Source: an uncultured Muribaculaceae bacterium (GTDB lineage: Bacteria; Bacteroidota; Bacteroidia; Bacteroidales; Muribaculaceae). From it: a DNA stretch of 64,000 nt. Under the pieces are notes generated by a model. That model did no database searches. It was given only the letters and a program-made list of their open reading frames with translations, and had not been told where the DNA came from. Location of the stretch: assembly GCA_947632485.1 (NCBI GenBank), contig CANRPJ010000006.1, positions 1 to 64,000 on the forward strand, given 5' to 3'. Positions 55,275 to 63,255 of the stretch are shown one piece after another. Position 1 is the stretch's first letter. Each line of letters begins with the position of its first letter. Made by a program: the position numbers and the translations under genes.

Positions 55275-57305
55275 ATGGCGTTAATGAGAGGCTATATTGT
55301 TTCGGTTTCCGCGGCTTTGGCAGTCGGTATCTGTCAGGCTTCTGCCTTCCCGCAGGATATTGTCACTGAGGAGTTGGAGGAAGTGGTAGTGACAAGACCC
55401 AAAAACAGCAAGCTGCGGGCTGACGGAATGAACACTGAGCTCATCACTGCTGCCGATCTCAAGAAAGCGGCCTGCTGCAATCTGGGAGAAAGCTTCACTA
55501 CCAATCCGTCGGTCGATGTTAGTTACAGCGATGCCGCTACCGGTGCGCGCCAGATAAAGCTTCTCGGGCTTGCCGGCACCTATGTGCAGATGCTCACCGA
55601 GAATGTGCCTAATCTGCGGGGAGCGGCCGGGCCCTTCGGGCTGGGATACATTGCCGGACCCTGGCTGCAGTCAATTCAGGTAAGCAAAGGCGCAAGTTCC
55701 GTGAAAAATGGCTTCGAGTCCGTTACGGGACAGATCAATATTGAAATGCGTAAGCCGCAGCTCGAGCCCTCATTCAATCTCAATCTGTATGGGAGTCTTG
55801 AGGGAAAGGGGGAAGCCAATCTTGCCGGAAATATCCATCTTGATGATAAATGGAGCACCGGCCTTCTGATTCATGGAGAAAACTCTTTCGCGAGCCACGA
55901 CGGCAATGACGACGGCTTTGTAGACCAACCCAGAATCCGCCAGATCGCGGCCATGAACCGCTGGGCGTATCTGGGTCATTCCTACGTGTTTCAGGCGGCT
56001 GTAAAGTATCTCGACGAGAAGCGGCGTAGCGGCCAGATTCATCATGCCGAACATATAGCCGATCCCTACGTGATCGACATAAAGACCCGCCGCTGGGAGG
56101 GATTTACTAAAAACGCCTTCATTTTCGACCCTGATAATGACGGCAATATAGCTCTCATAGCTTCTGCCAATTCTCACCGTCAGGAGGCTCTCTATGGGGT
56201 GAAACTCTACGATGTGACCCATACCGACGCCTATCTGTCGGGAATGTTCGAGCGCAAATGGGCTGATGGTCTTCATGCCCTTTCCACGGGGCTTAGTCTC
56301 CTTTACGATAATTACCACCAGACCCTATCGGAAACCTCTTCCCTGGCTCTGCCCTATCTTTATCCTGCAGGCCGATACAACGAGCATGAGGCCACTACCG
56401 GCGCCTATGCGCAATATACGCTCAATGCCGATGGAAAACTGATCCTTATGGGCGGCATGCGCCTTGACCGCAGCTCGCTCTATGGCTTTATGTTTACCCC
56501 GCGCCTCCATGCCCGCTTCACCCCCTCCGATCCGCTGTCAATTAATTTCTCAGTGGGTAAGGGCTATCATTCCCCTCACCCTCTCGCAGAATATCATTAC
56601 CTGCTTGCCTCGTCGAGATCGCTTGTAATAGAGAAGAATCTGCGTCAGGAATCAGCGTGGAATGTGGGCGGCTCCGTAAGCTCCCGGCTCTATCCCTTCG
56701 GGCGGCTGCTGAATCTGTCAGCCGAATATTATTATACGGGATTCACCGACCAGCTCATTGTAGATCTCGATACTGACCCGCATTCCGCTATTATCGGCAA
56801 TCTCGGGGGACGCTCCTATTCACATACCTTCCAGATTGAAGCGAGCTACGATATAATCCGAGATCTCAATTTCGGAGTGGCGTATAGGCTTACCGATGTG
56901 CGGGCGGATTATGGTCAGGGTTTGAGGCAGAAGCCTCTCACCTCGCGCAATAAAGGACTTTTCACACTGAGCTATGCGCCCATGATGGGGCTTTGGCAGT
57001 TTGATGCCACTTGCGCTATAAGCGGAGGAGGACGCAATCCCGATCCTTATACACTCGCTGACGGCTCTCCCTCGTGGAGCAGCCGGTATACTCCGTATGC
57101 GCAGCTGAATCTGCAGATTACGCGTAATTTCCGCCACTGGAGCATATATGCCGGAGGGGAAAACCTCACCTCCTACCGCCAGAAGCACCCTATCATTGGA
57201 GCGGCTGACCCGTGGGGGAAGAATTTCGACGCCACGATGATACATGCGCCGGTTATGGGGGCAATGTTCTACATCGGTTTGCGTTATAACTTTACAAAGT
57301 TCTAA
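55275..57305 (+). CDS. TonB-dependent receptor, probably metal-related
   Basis: 676 residues. Signal peptide (to about ASAFP), a TonB box-like EELEEVVVTRPKN, plug domain (AACCNLGESFTTNPSVDVSYSDAATGARQIKLLGLAGTYVQMLTENVPNLRG) and a beta-barrel ending in the outer-membrane C-terminal motif YIGLRYNFTKF. The Cys pair AACCNLGESF in the plug and the downstream HMA-domain gene (24 nt away) suggest copper or another soft metal as cargo. That substrate call is inference. No carboxypeptidase-like N-terminal domain is present. Confidence 0.9.
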   Translation: MALMRGYIVSVSAALAVGICQASAFPQDIVTEELEEVVVTRPKNSKLRADGMNTELITAADLKKAACCNLGESFTTNPSVDVSYSDAATGARQIKLLGLAGTYVQMLTENVPNLRGAAGPFGLGYIAGPWLQSIQVSKGASSVKNGFESVTGQINIEMRKPQLEPSFNLNLYGSLEGKGEANLAGNIHLDDKWSTGLLIHGENSFASHDGNDDGFVDQPRIRQIAAMNRWAYLGHSYVFQAAVKYLDEKRRSGQIHHAEHIADPYVIDIKTRRWEGFTKNAFIFDPDNDGNIALIASANSHRQEALYGVKLYDVTHTDAYLSGMFERKWADGLHALSTGLSLLYDNYHQTLSETSSLALPYLYPAGRYNEHEATTGAYAQYTLNADGKLILMGGMRLDRSSLYGFMFTPRLHARFTPSDPLSINFSVGKGYHSPHPLAEYHYLLASSRSLVIEKNLRQESAWNVGGSVSSRLYPFGRLLNLSAEYYYTGFTDQLIVDLDTDPHSAIIGNLGGRSYSHTFQIEASYDIIRDLNFGVAYRLTDVRADYGQGLRQKPLTSRNKGLFTLSYAPMMGLWQFDATCAISGGGRNPDPYTLADGSPSWSSRYTPYAQLNLQITRNFRHWSIYAGGENLTSYRQKHPIIGAADPWGKNFDATMIHAPVMGAMFYIGLRYNFTKF

Positions 57306-57329
57306 ATCACGAAACAACAACCTATAACA

Positions 57330-57722
57330 ATGAAAAAATTAATCGTAGCAGCCTTTTGCGCACTAATGATGGCAGGTACGGCTTTTGCTAAGGAGAAATC
57401 CGATACTACAGTCGTATTCACCGTAAATCCCGTTATGACCTGTCAGAATTGTGAGAACAAGATCAAGACCAATCTGCGTTATGAGAAGGGAATCACGAAT
57501 ATCCAGACTTCTCTTAAGGAGCAGAATGTAAAGGTCACCTACAATCCGAAGAAAACCAACGTAAGCAATCTCATGAAAGGTTTCTCCAAGATCGGCTACG
57601 AAGCCAAGGAGGTGACTGGTGCGTGTCAGCCTGCCGGAAAGGAGTCGTGCGATAAAGCCGGGGATTCCTGCTGTTCCGGGAAGGATTCCAAGAAGGAATC
57701 CTGCTCAGGAAAGTGCCACTGA
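57330..57722 (+). CDS. Periplasmic heavy-metal-binding (HMA) protein
   Basis: 130 residues. Signal peptide (to about AFA), an HMA/MerP-like ferredoxin fold with MTCQNCENKIKTNLR (CxxC metal site, about residues 36-40) and a Cys-rich tail (about six Cys in KESCDKAGDSCCSGKDSKKESCSGKCH). Such proteins pass Cu+ or Hg2+/Zn2+ between carriers. Likely co-transcribed with the upstream TonB receptor. Confidence 0.92.
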   Translation: MKKLIVAAFCALMMAGTAFAKEKSDTTVVFTVNPVMTCQNCENKIKTNLRYEKGITNIQTSLKEQNVKVTYNPKKTNVSNLMKGFSKIGYEAKEVTGACQPAGKESCDKAGDSCCSGKDSKKESCSGKCH

Positions 57723-57744
57723 TAATATTTAGTCCAGATAAAAG

Positions 57745-57779
57745 GCGCTCCCTGAGGGTTTTATCCGTCAGGGAGCGCT
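57745..57779 (+). repeat. Terminator-like hairpin, direct repeat copy 1
   Basis: 11-bp stem GCGCTCCCTGA / TCAGGGAGCGC with loop GGGTTTTATCCG. A 35-nt copy with one mismatch lies at 59623-59657, on the other side of the AbiE cassette. Probably terminates the HMA transcript. Confidence 0.9.
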
Positions 57780-57784
57780 GAGTG

Positions 57785-57871
57785 CTTTCTTTCCGAGCAT
57801 GGATTCTGAGCGCGTTGATTCTGACGACGATATTGATGAGACAGATTATGAAGCCGATGATGACGGCAGTG
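57785..57871 (+). repeat. Partial duplicate of the recA 3' end
   Basis: Matches recA positions 54997-55083 at about 78 of 87 bases. It carries a 25-codon ORF (ATG 57799, TGA 57874-57876: [20 protein letters not shown]...) in the recA reading frame. Most differences are at third codon positions. It lies 4 nt from the AbiEii stop on the other strand. Confidence 0.88.
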
Positions 57872-57879
57872 CTTGAATA

Positions 57880-58887
57880 TTAATCCTTAAATAAGTTCTC
57901 TATCCTCTCTACAATTTTAAGTATCTCAGAAAAAGTCGGAACATTATCTTCATATATCATATTCGTTACCATAGTATCATAGTCGTTTTTCCATTCCTCG
58001 ATAGCGCTTTCAGGGGGAGTGAGGGTAATCCGTTTACGAATGTCAGGTGTATAGTCAACATCGCGTATTGAAGTGAATACTTCCCGATGATGGCGAATTG
58101 TTTCCCACAGTTCATCATCAGGAATAGCCTTATCAGCAATTCCTGCCTCATACATCTTGCATAGGTCATACAAGTGTCGTGATTTACGATTTGCATTAAG
58201 GCACCCATTTGTAGAGAAAAGTTCATGGAGCAGAAATGCTTTTTCGAGGAATGTCTTTTCAGCCAGAGCTGTTACAATCTTAATCTCGTGATCGTTTGAT
58301 GTAAGATGTGGGAACGTTTCTGTCACAAAGGATTCAACTTTTGCTTTGGCTGTCGGTTCAAACAGAGAACGTGCCCCAACTTCCAGCAGTATCTCATCAC
58401 GAAGATACGCATTGACGCTTGAGTGAAGCACTGATTTATAGTATATATGAATCTGTCGAGGCTCAGGGTAAGTAGCATCCCCTTCTCCATCGGGATCTGC
58501 CATTATAGTAAGGAGTTCACTTAATCCTGCTTGCTCTACTGCCGTAGTCAGGTCATTGGCAAGAGTATCCCGTACAAAAATTGATGATTCTTTTCGTAAC
58601 TTCTTCAATTGTCTCTTGGTTAAATCTCCATCTATTCCGAACATACTCCTATCTATAGCAATATCGATGTCTTCTGAAAACCGATGTATAACACCCCAGA
58701 CCTTACTAAGTGAAGTGCCACCTTTGAACACCATCTTGTCAGCGTATGGTAATGAGAAAAGAATATTAAGTATCTCCGTTACCCAAAAGTCTTTCTCAAT
58801 AGCAGCTACAGGGAGTTTTATTTTTGTAGCTATCTGTTCAAATGCTATTCGTCTCTGAGCCTCTGTTAATTTGAGAAATTTATTCAT
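57880..58887 (-). CDS. AbiEii-type nucleotidyltransferase toxin
   Basis: 335 residues of the MenT/AbiEii nucleotidyltransferase family. FKGGTSLSKVWGVIHRFSEDIDIAID (about 54-80) holds the GGTSLSK motif and catalytic D-x-D pair; EIKIVTALAEKTFLEKAFLLHELF gives the conserved Lys/Glu region; LYDLCKMYEA follows. AbiE toxins inhibit growth in phage-infected cells, some by modifying tRNA. Its ATG overlaps the antitoxin stop by 8 nt. Base composition is AT-rich compared with neighbours. Confidence 0.9.
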   Translation of the reverse strand: MNKFLKLTEAQRRIAFEQIATKIKLPVAAIEKDFWVTEILNILFSLPYADKMVFKGGTSLSKVWGVIHRFSEDIDIAIDRSMFGIDGDLTKRQLKKLRKESSIFVRDTLANDLTTAVEQAGLSELLTIMADPDGEGDATYPEPRQIHIYYKSVLHSSVNAYLRDEILLEVGARSLFEPTAKAKVESFVTETFPHLTSNDHEIKIVTALAEKTFLEKAFLLHELFSTNGCLNANRKSRHLYDLCKMYEAGIADKAIPDDELWETIRHHREVFTSIRDVDYTPDIRKRITLTPPESAIEEWKNDYDTMVTNMIYEDNVPTFSEILKIVERIENLFKD

Positions 58888-59485
58888 AAGATGTGAGTAT
58901 GATTTTACGGATCCATGCCGGAATTAGGGCAAAATCCCTTTTTATTGTATCGAATGGTACGTCTTTAATCAGCTTCCGCACTCGTGTTAATTGTTCGTTT
59001 GTAAGGTTATTTTCTCCAATCTCCCTGAGTGCAAAAGTGAGAAGCATAACGAAATCGTTTTGAAAAGCCAGGTTCTTTTTAGCTGTATGTCTGAACAGAA
59101 TTCCTCTTTCTCCGTTTAGCTTCACTTTACGGGGGGAGCCATCAGTCAGGTAAACTACATTCATCGGCAATTGCGTCGACAAGCCAAGCTTATTGAGGGC
59201 ATAGACTCCGGTTGGTACAATCTTTGCCTTGTCACGTTGAGCTATAGCAGCAGCAATTTCTTCAAAGGTGGGATATAGTACCCCCAGTCCCAAGTCTTTA
59301 TCAATTTTAGGATAACAGTATATGCCACGTGCCACTCTTATCAGCCGGTTTTTAGCCGTGAGTCGTTCAAAGGCCTTTTGAACGGCTTTTGAGTCGCCGT
59401 ATCCTGCGAAATCGAGAGGTGATATTACTGTACCCCTTCCGCGTTTTGATATGTTCGTAATTATTCTTTCTTCAAGAGATTGCAT
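58880..59485 (-). CDS. AbiEi/DUF6088-type antitoxin
   Basis: 201 residues from the ATG at 59485 (MQSLEERIITNISKRGRG); an earlier TTG lies within the operator. An N-terminal winged helix (TVISPLDFAGYGDSKAVQKAFERLTAKNRLIRVARGIYCYP, about 18-60) is followed by an AbiEi-like C-terminal domain (VPTGVYALNKLGLSTQLPMNVVYLTDGSPRKVKL). Such antitoxins bind their own promoter; a large palindrome lies just upstream. Partner of the nucleotidyltransferase toxin. Confidence 0.88.
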   Translation of the reverse strand: MQSLEERIITNISKRGRGTVISPLDFAGYGDSKAVQKAFERLTAKNRLIRVARGIYCYPKIDKDLGLGVLYPTFEEIAAAIAQRDKAKIVPTGVYALNKLGLSTQLPMNVVYLTDGSPRKVKLNGERGILFRHTAKKNLAFQNDFVMLLTFALREIGENNLTNEQLTRVRKLIKDVPFDTIKRDFALIPAWIRKIILTSYE

Positions 59486-59501
59486 TTGATTCTCAGGGTT
59501 A

Positions 59502-59536
59502 TTTTGTCGCAAATATACGATATATTTGCGACAAAA
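59502..59536 (-). promoter_or_regulatory. Perfect 16-bp inverted repeat, predicted AbiEi autoregulatory operator
   Basis: TTTTGTCGCAAATATA (59502-59517), CGA, TATATTTGCGACAAAA (59521-59536). It lies 17 nt upstream of the antitoxin ATG and includes a TATATTTG -7-like box, so a bound repressor would block transcription. Confidence 0.85.
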
Positions 59537-59622
59537 CCATGTTATGCAATGATTGATTTTTGAGCTGCGTTTGTGTTATATGACCGATGTGAAGAGTGCT
59601 GGAGGATAATCAAAAAAATTGA

Positions 59623-59657
59623 GCGCTCCCTGAAGGTTTTATCCGTCAGGGAGCGCT
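59623..59657 (-). repeat. Terminator hairpin, direct repeat copy 2; ends the oxidoreductase operon
   Basis: 34 of 35 bases match copy 1 at 57745-57779. On the minus strand the hairpin is followed by CAATTTTTTTG, making it the terminator of the downstream-reading oxoacid oxidoreductase operon. Confidence 0.9.
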
Positions 59658-59689
59658 TACTATAAAGAGATTCTAACTTGCGTAGTTGC

Positions 59690-60229
59690 TCAATGAATCA
59701 GCGTGCGGCCTTTCTCAATAGCCTGCTCGTTGAGCGGAATGAGATGGTGGTGACGCTCGGGAAGGCTCTTCTTGAGGCCTTTCACTACATTCTCCATCGG
59801 CAGCTTATATTCCATGGCTTCAAGGAGGGTACCCATCACTACCATGTTGTAGGCCTTCGAGTTGCCCAGTTCGAGAGTGGCTCCCATTGCGTCGATCGGG
59901 TAGATTTTGATGTCTGTGCGGTCGGGGCGCGTATGGATACCGTTGTTATCGTAGATCAGCACTCCTCCGGGCTTCACCTTCGGTGCAAACTTGTCGAGGC
60001 TCTGCTGGTTGAGGGCCACTACGATATCGTATTTATCGAGCACGGGCGAGGAAATACGCTCGTCGGAGAGGATCACGGTTACGTTGGCTGTACCTCCGCG
60101 CTGCTCAGGGCCGTAGGAGGGCATCCAGGTCACCTCTTTATCGTCCATCAGCCCGCTGTATGCCAGAATCTTGCCCATCGAGAGCACGCCCTGGCCGCCG
60201 AATCCGGCTATGATTATCTCTGTTATCAT
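59690..60229 (-). CDS. 2-oxoacid:ferredoxin oxidoreductase, gamma subunit
   Basis: 179 residues. N-terminal IIAGFGGQGVLSMGKILAYSGL, then WMPSYGPEQRGGTANVTVILS and YDIVVALNQQSLDKF, the pattern of the catalytic gamma domain of pyruvate/2-oxoacid ferredoxin oxidoreductases. Last gene of the operon; its start overlaps the beta subunit stop by 4 nt. Confidence 0.92.
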   Translation of the reverse strand: MITEIIIAGFGGQGVLSMGKILAYSGLMDDKEVTWMPSYGPEQRGGTANVTVILSDERISSPVLDKYDIVVALNQQSLDKFAPKVKPGGVLIYDNNGIHTRPDRTDIKIYPIDAMGATLELGNSKAYNMVVMGTLLEAMEYKLPMENVVKGLKKSLPERHHHLIPLNEQAIEKGRTLIH

Positions 60230-61002
60230 TGCTCTTTAGTTGTATCTTTAAGATCTCCAAGCGGATAGACCTTGAACATGTGCTCAGCCATCCATTCGTT
60301 GGCTTTCTCGGGGCTCATCTTCCAGCCGGAATTGCAGGTTGCCACAACCTCTACCACCGAAGTGCCGCGCTTTGCGATAGCGTTTTCGAAGGCTTTCTTG
60401 AGGCAGGCCTTGGTCTTGCGGGCGGCAGCCGGAGTGTGCACGCTCTGACGCGTCACGTAGCAGGTGCCGTCGAGAAGAGGCATCAGATTGGTTATCTCCA
60501 GCGGGTGGCCGTTGAGGTCCACGCGGCGTCCGTAGGGCGTCGTAGCGGTCTTCTGGCCGATCAGGGTGGTAGGAGCCATCTGTCCACCGGTCATACCGTA
60601 GATAGCGTTGTTTACGAACACCATCACGATATTCTCGCCGCGGTTGGCGGCATGGATACTTTCGGCGGTGCCGATTGCCGACATATCGCCGTCGCCCTGA
60701 TAGGTGAATACCACATTCTCCGGCCAGAGGCGGTTGAGGGCTGTAGCTACGGCGGGAGCGCGGCCGTGGGCAGCCTCCACCCAGTCTACATCGATATAAT
60801 TGTAGGCAAATACGGCGCAGCCTACCGGCGATACGCCTACCGTATGGTCAGTGATGCCAAGTTCGGCTATTACCTCGGAGATCAGCTTATGAACCACTCC
60901 GTGGGAGCAGCCCGGGCAGTAGTGCATGTGCACACTCTGGTCCAGCAGCTCAGGCACTGCATAGACCTTGTTTTCCTCGCGGATTATTTCTTCAAGTTCC
61001 AT
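60226..61002 (-). CDS. 2-oxoacid:ferredoxin oxidoreductase, beta (TPP-binding) subunit
   Basis: 258 residues from the ATG at 61002 (MELEEIIREENKVY); the longer frame begins with a TTG at 61020. HYCPGCSHGVVHKL, GVSPVGCAVFAYNYIDVDWVEAAHGRAPAVATAL and TYQGDGDMSAIGTAESIHAANRGENIVMVFVNN (TPP/Mg GDG...N motif) are typical. Together with alpha and gamma it oxidises a 2-oxoacid to acyl-CoA and reduces ferredoxin. Confidence 0.93.
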   Translation of the reverse strand: MELEEIIREENKVYAVPELLDQSVHMHYCPGCSHGVVHKLISEVIAELGITDHTVGVSPVGCAVFAYNYIDVDWVEAAHGRAPAVATALNRLWPENVVFTYQGDGDMSAIGTAESIHAANRGENIVMVFVNNAIYGMTGGQMAPTTLIGQKTATTPYGRRVDLNGHPLEITNLMPLLDGTCYVTRQSVHTPAAARKTKACLKKAFENAIAKRGTSVVEVVATCNSGWKMSPEKANEWMAEHMFKVYPLGDLKDTTKEQ

Positions 61003-61016
61003 TGTGTCGCAGAGGT

Positions 61017-62114
61017 TCAAGCCTCGGATTTGGGGTTAACAATCTTGTTTTCCAATGCATTGAGCACCTCTTCGGGGCTCGGTATGATGCCGCCGAGGCG
61101 TCCGAAATGCTCTACCGGCATTTTGTCGTGAACGGCGAGGCGCACGTCCTGGATCATCTGGCCGGCGTTGAGCTCTACAACCAGAATACCCTTCTTGCCT
61201 TCAGCCGCTTTGGCTACAGCCTCCGTCGGGAAGGGCCAGAGGGTGATCGGGCGCACGATGCCTACCTTGATGCCCTTTTCGGCGGCGAGCTCCTTCGCCT
61301 TGGTGGCGATACGGGCTATCGAGCCGAAGGCCACGATGAGATAGTCGGCGTCTTTCGTACCGATCTCTTCCCAGCGGGTTTCGGTGCGCTCTATTTCGGC
61401 ATAGCGGGCCTGGAGGCGTTCGTTGATCACCTCCATGCGCGAGCTCTCAAGCTCCAGGCTGGAGATGATGTTGCGCTTGCGGCCGCCGATGCGTCCGTTG
61501 CAGGCCCAGGGGCACTGCTTGCGCACCTCCTCGTCGGTGCGGCGTGGTTTCTGCTCAGGGAGCACTACCTTCTCCATCATCTGGCCTACTACTCCGTCGG
61601 CCAGAATCATAGCGGGAGTGCGGTGCTTGAAGGCCAGGTCGAAACCGAGGCCGACGAAATCCACCATCTCCTGCACCGTAGAGGGTGCGAGCACGATCAG
61701 GTGGTAGTCGCCGTGGCCACCGCCCTTGGTAGCCTGGAAATAGTCGGCCTGTGAGGGCTGGATAGTGCCCAGACCCGGTCCGCCGCGGCTCACATTGAGT
61801 ATCAGTGCCGGCAGCTCCGATGCGGCTATGTAGGAAATTCCCTCCTGCTTGAGGCTTATGCCCGGCGAGGAGGAGGAGGTCATCACGGCTTTGCCGCTGG
61901 CGGCTCCGCCATAGACCATATTGATGGCGGCCACCTCCGATTCTGCCTGGAGCACTACCATGCCGGTCGTTTCCCAGGGCATCAGCTCTTCGAGGGTCTC
62001 AAGCACTTCGCTCTGCGGCGTGATCGGGTAGCCGAAGTAGCCGTCGGCTCCGTAGCGGATGACGGCGTGGGCAATCGCTTCGTTGCCCTTCATCAGTCTT
62101 ACCTCTTCTTTCAT
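61017..62114 (-). CDS. 2-oxoacid:ferredoxin oxidoreductase, alpha subunit (VorB type)
   Basis: 365 residues. LMKGNEAIAHAVIRYGADGYFGYPITPQSEVLE, VVLQAESEVAAINMVYGGAASGKAVMTSSSSPGISLKQEGISYI and SRGGPGLGTIQPSQADYFQATKGGGHGDYH. Closest in pattern to the 3-methyl-2-oxobutanoate (VorB) and 2-oxoglutarate types; substrate cannot be fixed from sequence alone. Start could also be MKGNEA at 62093. Confidence 0.92.
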   Translation of the reverse strand: MKEEVRLMKGNEAIAHAVIRYGADGYFGYPITPQSEVLETLEELMPWETTGMVVLQAESEVAAINMVYGGAASGKAVMTSSSSPGISLKQEGISYIAASELPALILNVSRGGPGLGTIQPSQADYFQATKGGGHGDYHLIVLAPSTVQEMVDFVGLGFDLAFKHRTPAMILADGVVGQMMEKVVLPEQKPRRTDEEVRKQCPWACNGRIGGRKRNIISSLELESSRMEVINERLQARYAEIERTETRWEEIGTKDADYLIVAFGSIARIATKAKELAAEKGIKVGIVRPITLWPFPTEAVAKAAEGKKGILVVELNAGQMIQDVRLAVHDKMPVEHFGRLGGIIPSPEEVLNALENKIVNPKSEA

Positions 62115-62159
62115 CTTTCTTCGTAGGTGAGTTTATCAGGTTTTACAAATGCGGGGCCG

Positions 62160-62393
62160 TTACGCTTCAGTCTTGACGCGATAGACCTCAATGCAGGCGT
62201 CGGGGCATACCCAGGCGCACGAACAGCATCCGGTGCAGTTCTCCGGATTTGCCATGTAGGCGAAATGGTAGCCGCGGTCGTTCACCTCGGAACGCTGCAG
62301 GGCGAGGGTGCCCGTAGGACACGCCACGACGCAGAGATTGCACCCTTTGCAGCGGTCGGTATTGACCGTGACGGCTCCTCTTACTTTAATCAT
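62160..62393 (-). CDS. 2x[4Fe-4S] ferredoxin subunit of the oxidoreductase
   Basis: 77 residues. Two clusters are evident: Cys 15, 18, 21 and 25 (CKGCNLCVVACP) and Cys 53, 56, 59 and 63 (CTGCCSCAWVCP), the second with an extra Cys 57. It passes electrons from the TPP site to ferredoxin. First gene of the four-gene operon (delta-alpha-beta-gamma), 45 nt before alpha. Confidence 0.94.
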   Translation of the reverse strand: MIKVRGAVTVNTDRCKGCNLCVVACPTGTLALQRSEVNDRGYHFAYMANPENCTGCCSCAWVCPDACIEVYRVKTEA

Positions 62394-62440
62394 GGTTGGT
62401 TAGGGTTAATTATTGAGATAGGGATATTTTCAGCGTTTCT

Positions 62441-63178
62441 TTATTTCTTGTCAGCCCTTAGCCGGCGCGCAAGTTCGGCCACTCCTTTGGTGGCCGGTTC
62501 GGCTATCACCTGCAGCCCGGGCACTCCTGTCACTGCTGCCGGCCGCGGATCAATGTACCACACCGGGGTACCCGGCTTCACCTGATAGAGCAGGCCGGCG
62601 GCGGGATACACCACCAGCGATGTGCCGATCACCACGAAAATATCGGCTTGGGCGGCAAGCTCGGCGGCGGGCTCGATGTTGGGCACCGCCTCCTGGAAAA
62701 ACATGATGTGCGGGCGCATCAGGTTGCCCTTGGCTCCGCGGGTAAGCGGAGTGGTAACCGGATTGGCCGGGTCGATCGGCTCGATATCGTCAGGATCGTC
62801 TACGGCGCGCATCTTCATCAGCTCTCCGTGGAGATGGAGCACTGAGCTGCTGCCGGCCCGCTCGTGGAGGTCGTCGACATTCTGGGTGATAATCCTCACA
62901 TCGAAGTCTTTCTCCAGATCTACGAGCGCGCGATGGGCATCGTTGGGCTCGGCGTGGAGCAGCTGGGCGCGGCGTTCGTTGTAGAACCGGTGAACCAGCT
63001 CGGGGTTTCGGCGGAAGCCGTCGGCGCTGGCCACGTCCATCACCGGATAATTCTCCCAGAGCCCGTCGGCATCGCGGAAGGTGGAAAGTCCGCTCTCGGC
63101 GGAGATTCCGGCTCCTGTAGATACCACAAGCAGCGGCTTGCGCCCGGGGGCATCGGATTGGTGATTTTTTTCGGTCAT
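62441..63178 (-). CDS. cobB: Sirtuin-type NAD-dependent deacylase lacking the zinc cysteines
   Basis: 245 residues. VVSTGAGISAESGLSTFRD, TQNVDDLHERAGSSSVLHLHGEL with the catalytic His, MRPHIMFFQEAVP, and VVIGTSLVVYPAAGLL complete the Rossmann NAD site. The CxxC pairs that hold zinc in most sirtuins are absent from the segment after HLHGEL. Zinc-less forms occur in Bacteroidetes. TATCTTTG at 63201-63208 (minus strand) is a good -7 box. Confidence 0.9.
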   Translation of the reverse strand: MTEKNHQSDAPGRKPLLVVSTGAGISAESGLSTFRDADGLWENYPVMDVASADGFRRNPELVHRFYNERRAQLLHAEPNDAHRALVDLEKDFDVRIITQNVDDLHERAGSSSVLHLHGELMKMRAVDDPDDIEPIDPANPVTTPLTRGAKGNLMRPHIMFFQEAVPNIEPAAELAAQADIFVVIGTSLVVYPAAGLLYQVKPGTPVWYIDPRPAAVTGVPGLQVIAEPATKGVAELARRLRADKK

Positions 63179-63255
63179 GGGAGTGGTGAGTTTCTAATTA
63201 CAAAGATACCTTTTATTCTGCTCTCATGCAAGCCTGCGGCGAGCTCTTTTTCTTT

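Noticed and set aside
55275-57722. TonB receptor and HMA protein as part of the AbiE island
   Set aside because: Their GC content matches the host and they lie outside the direct repeats.
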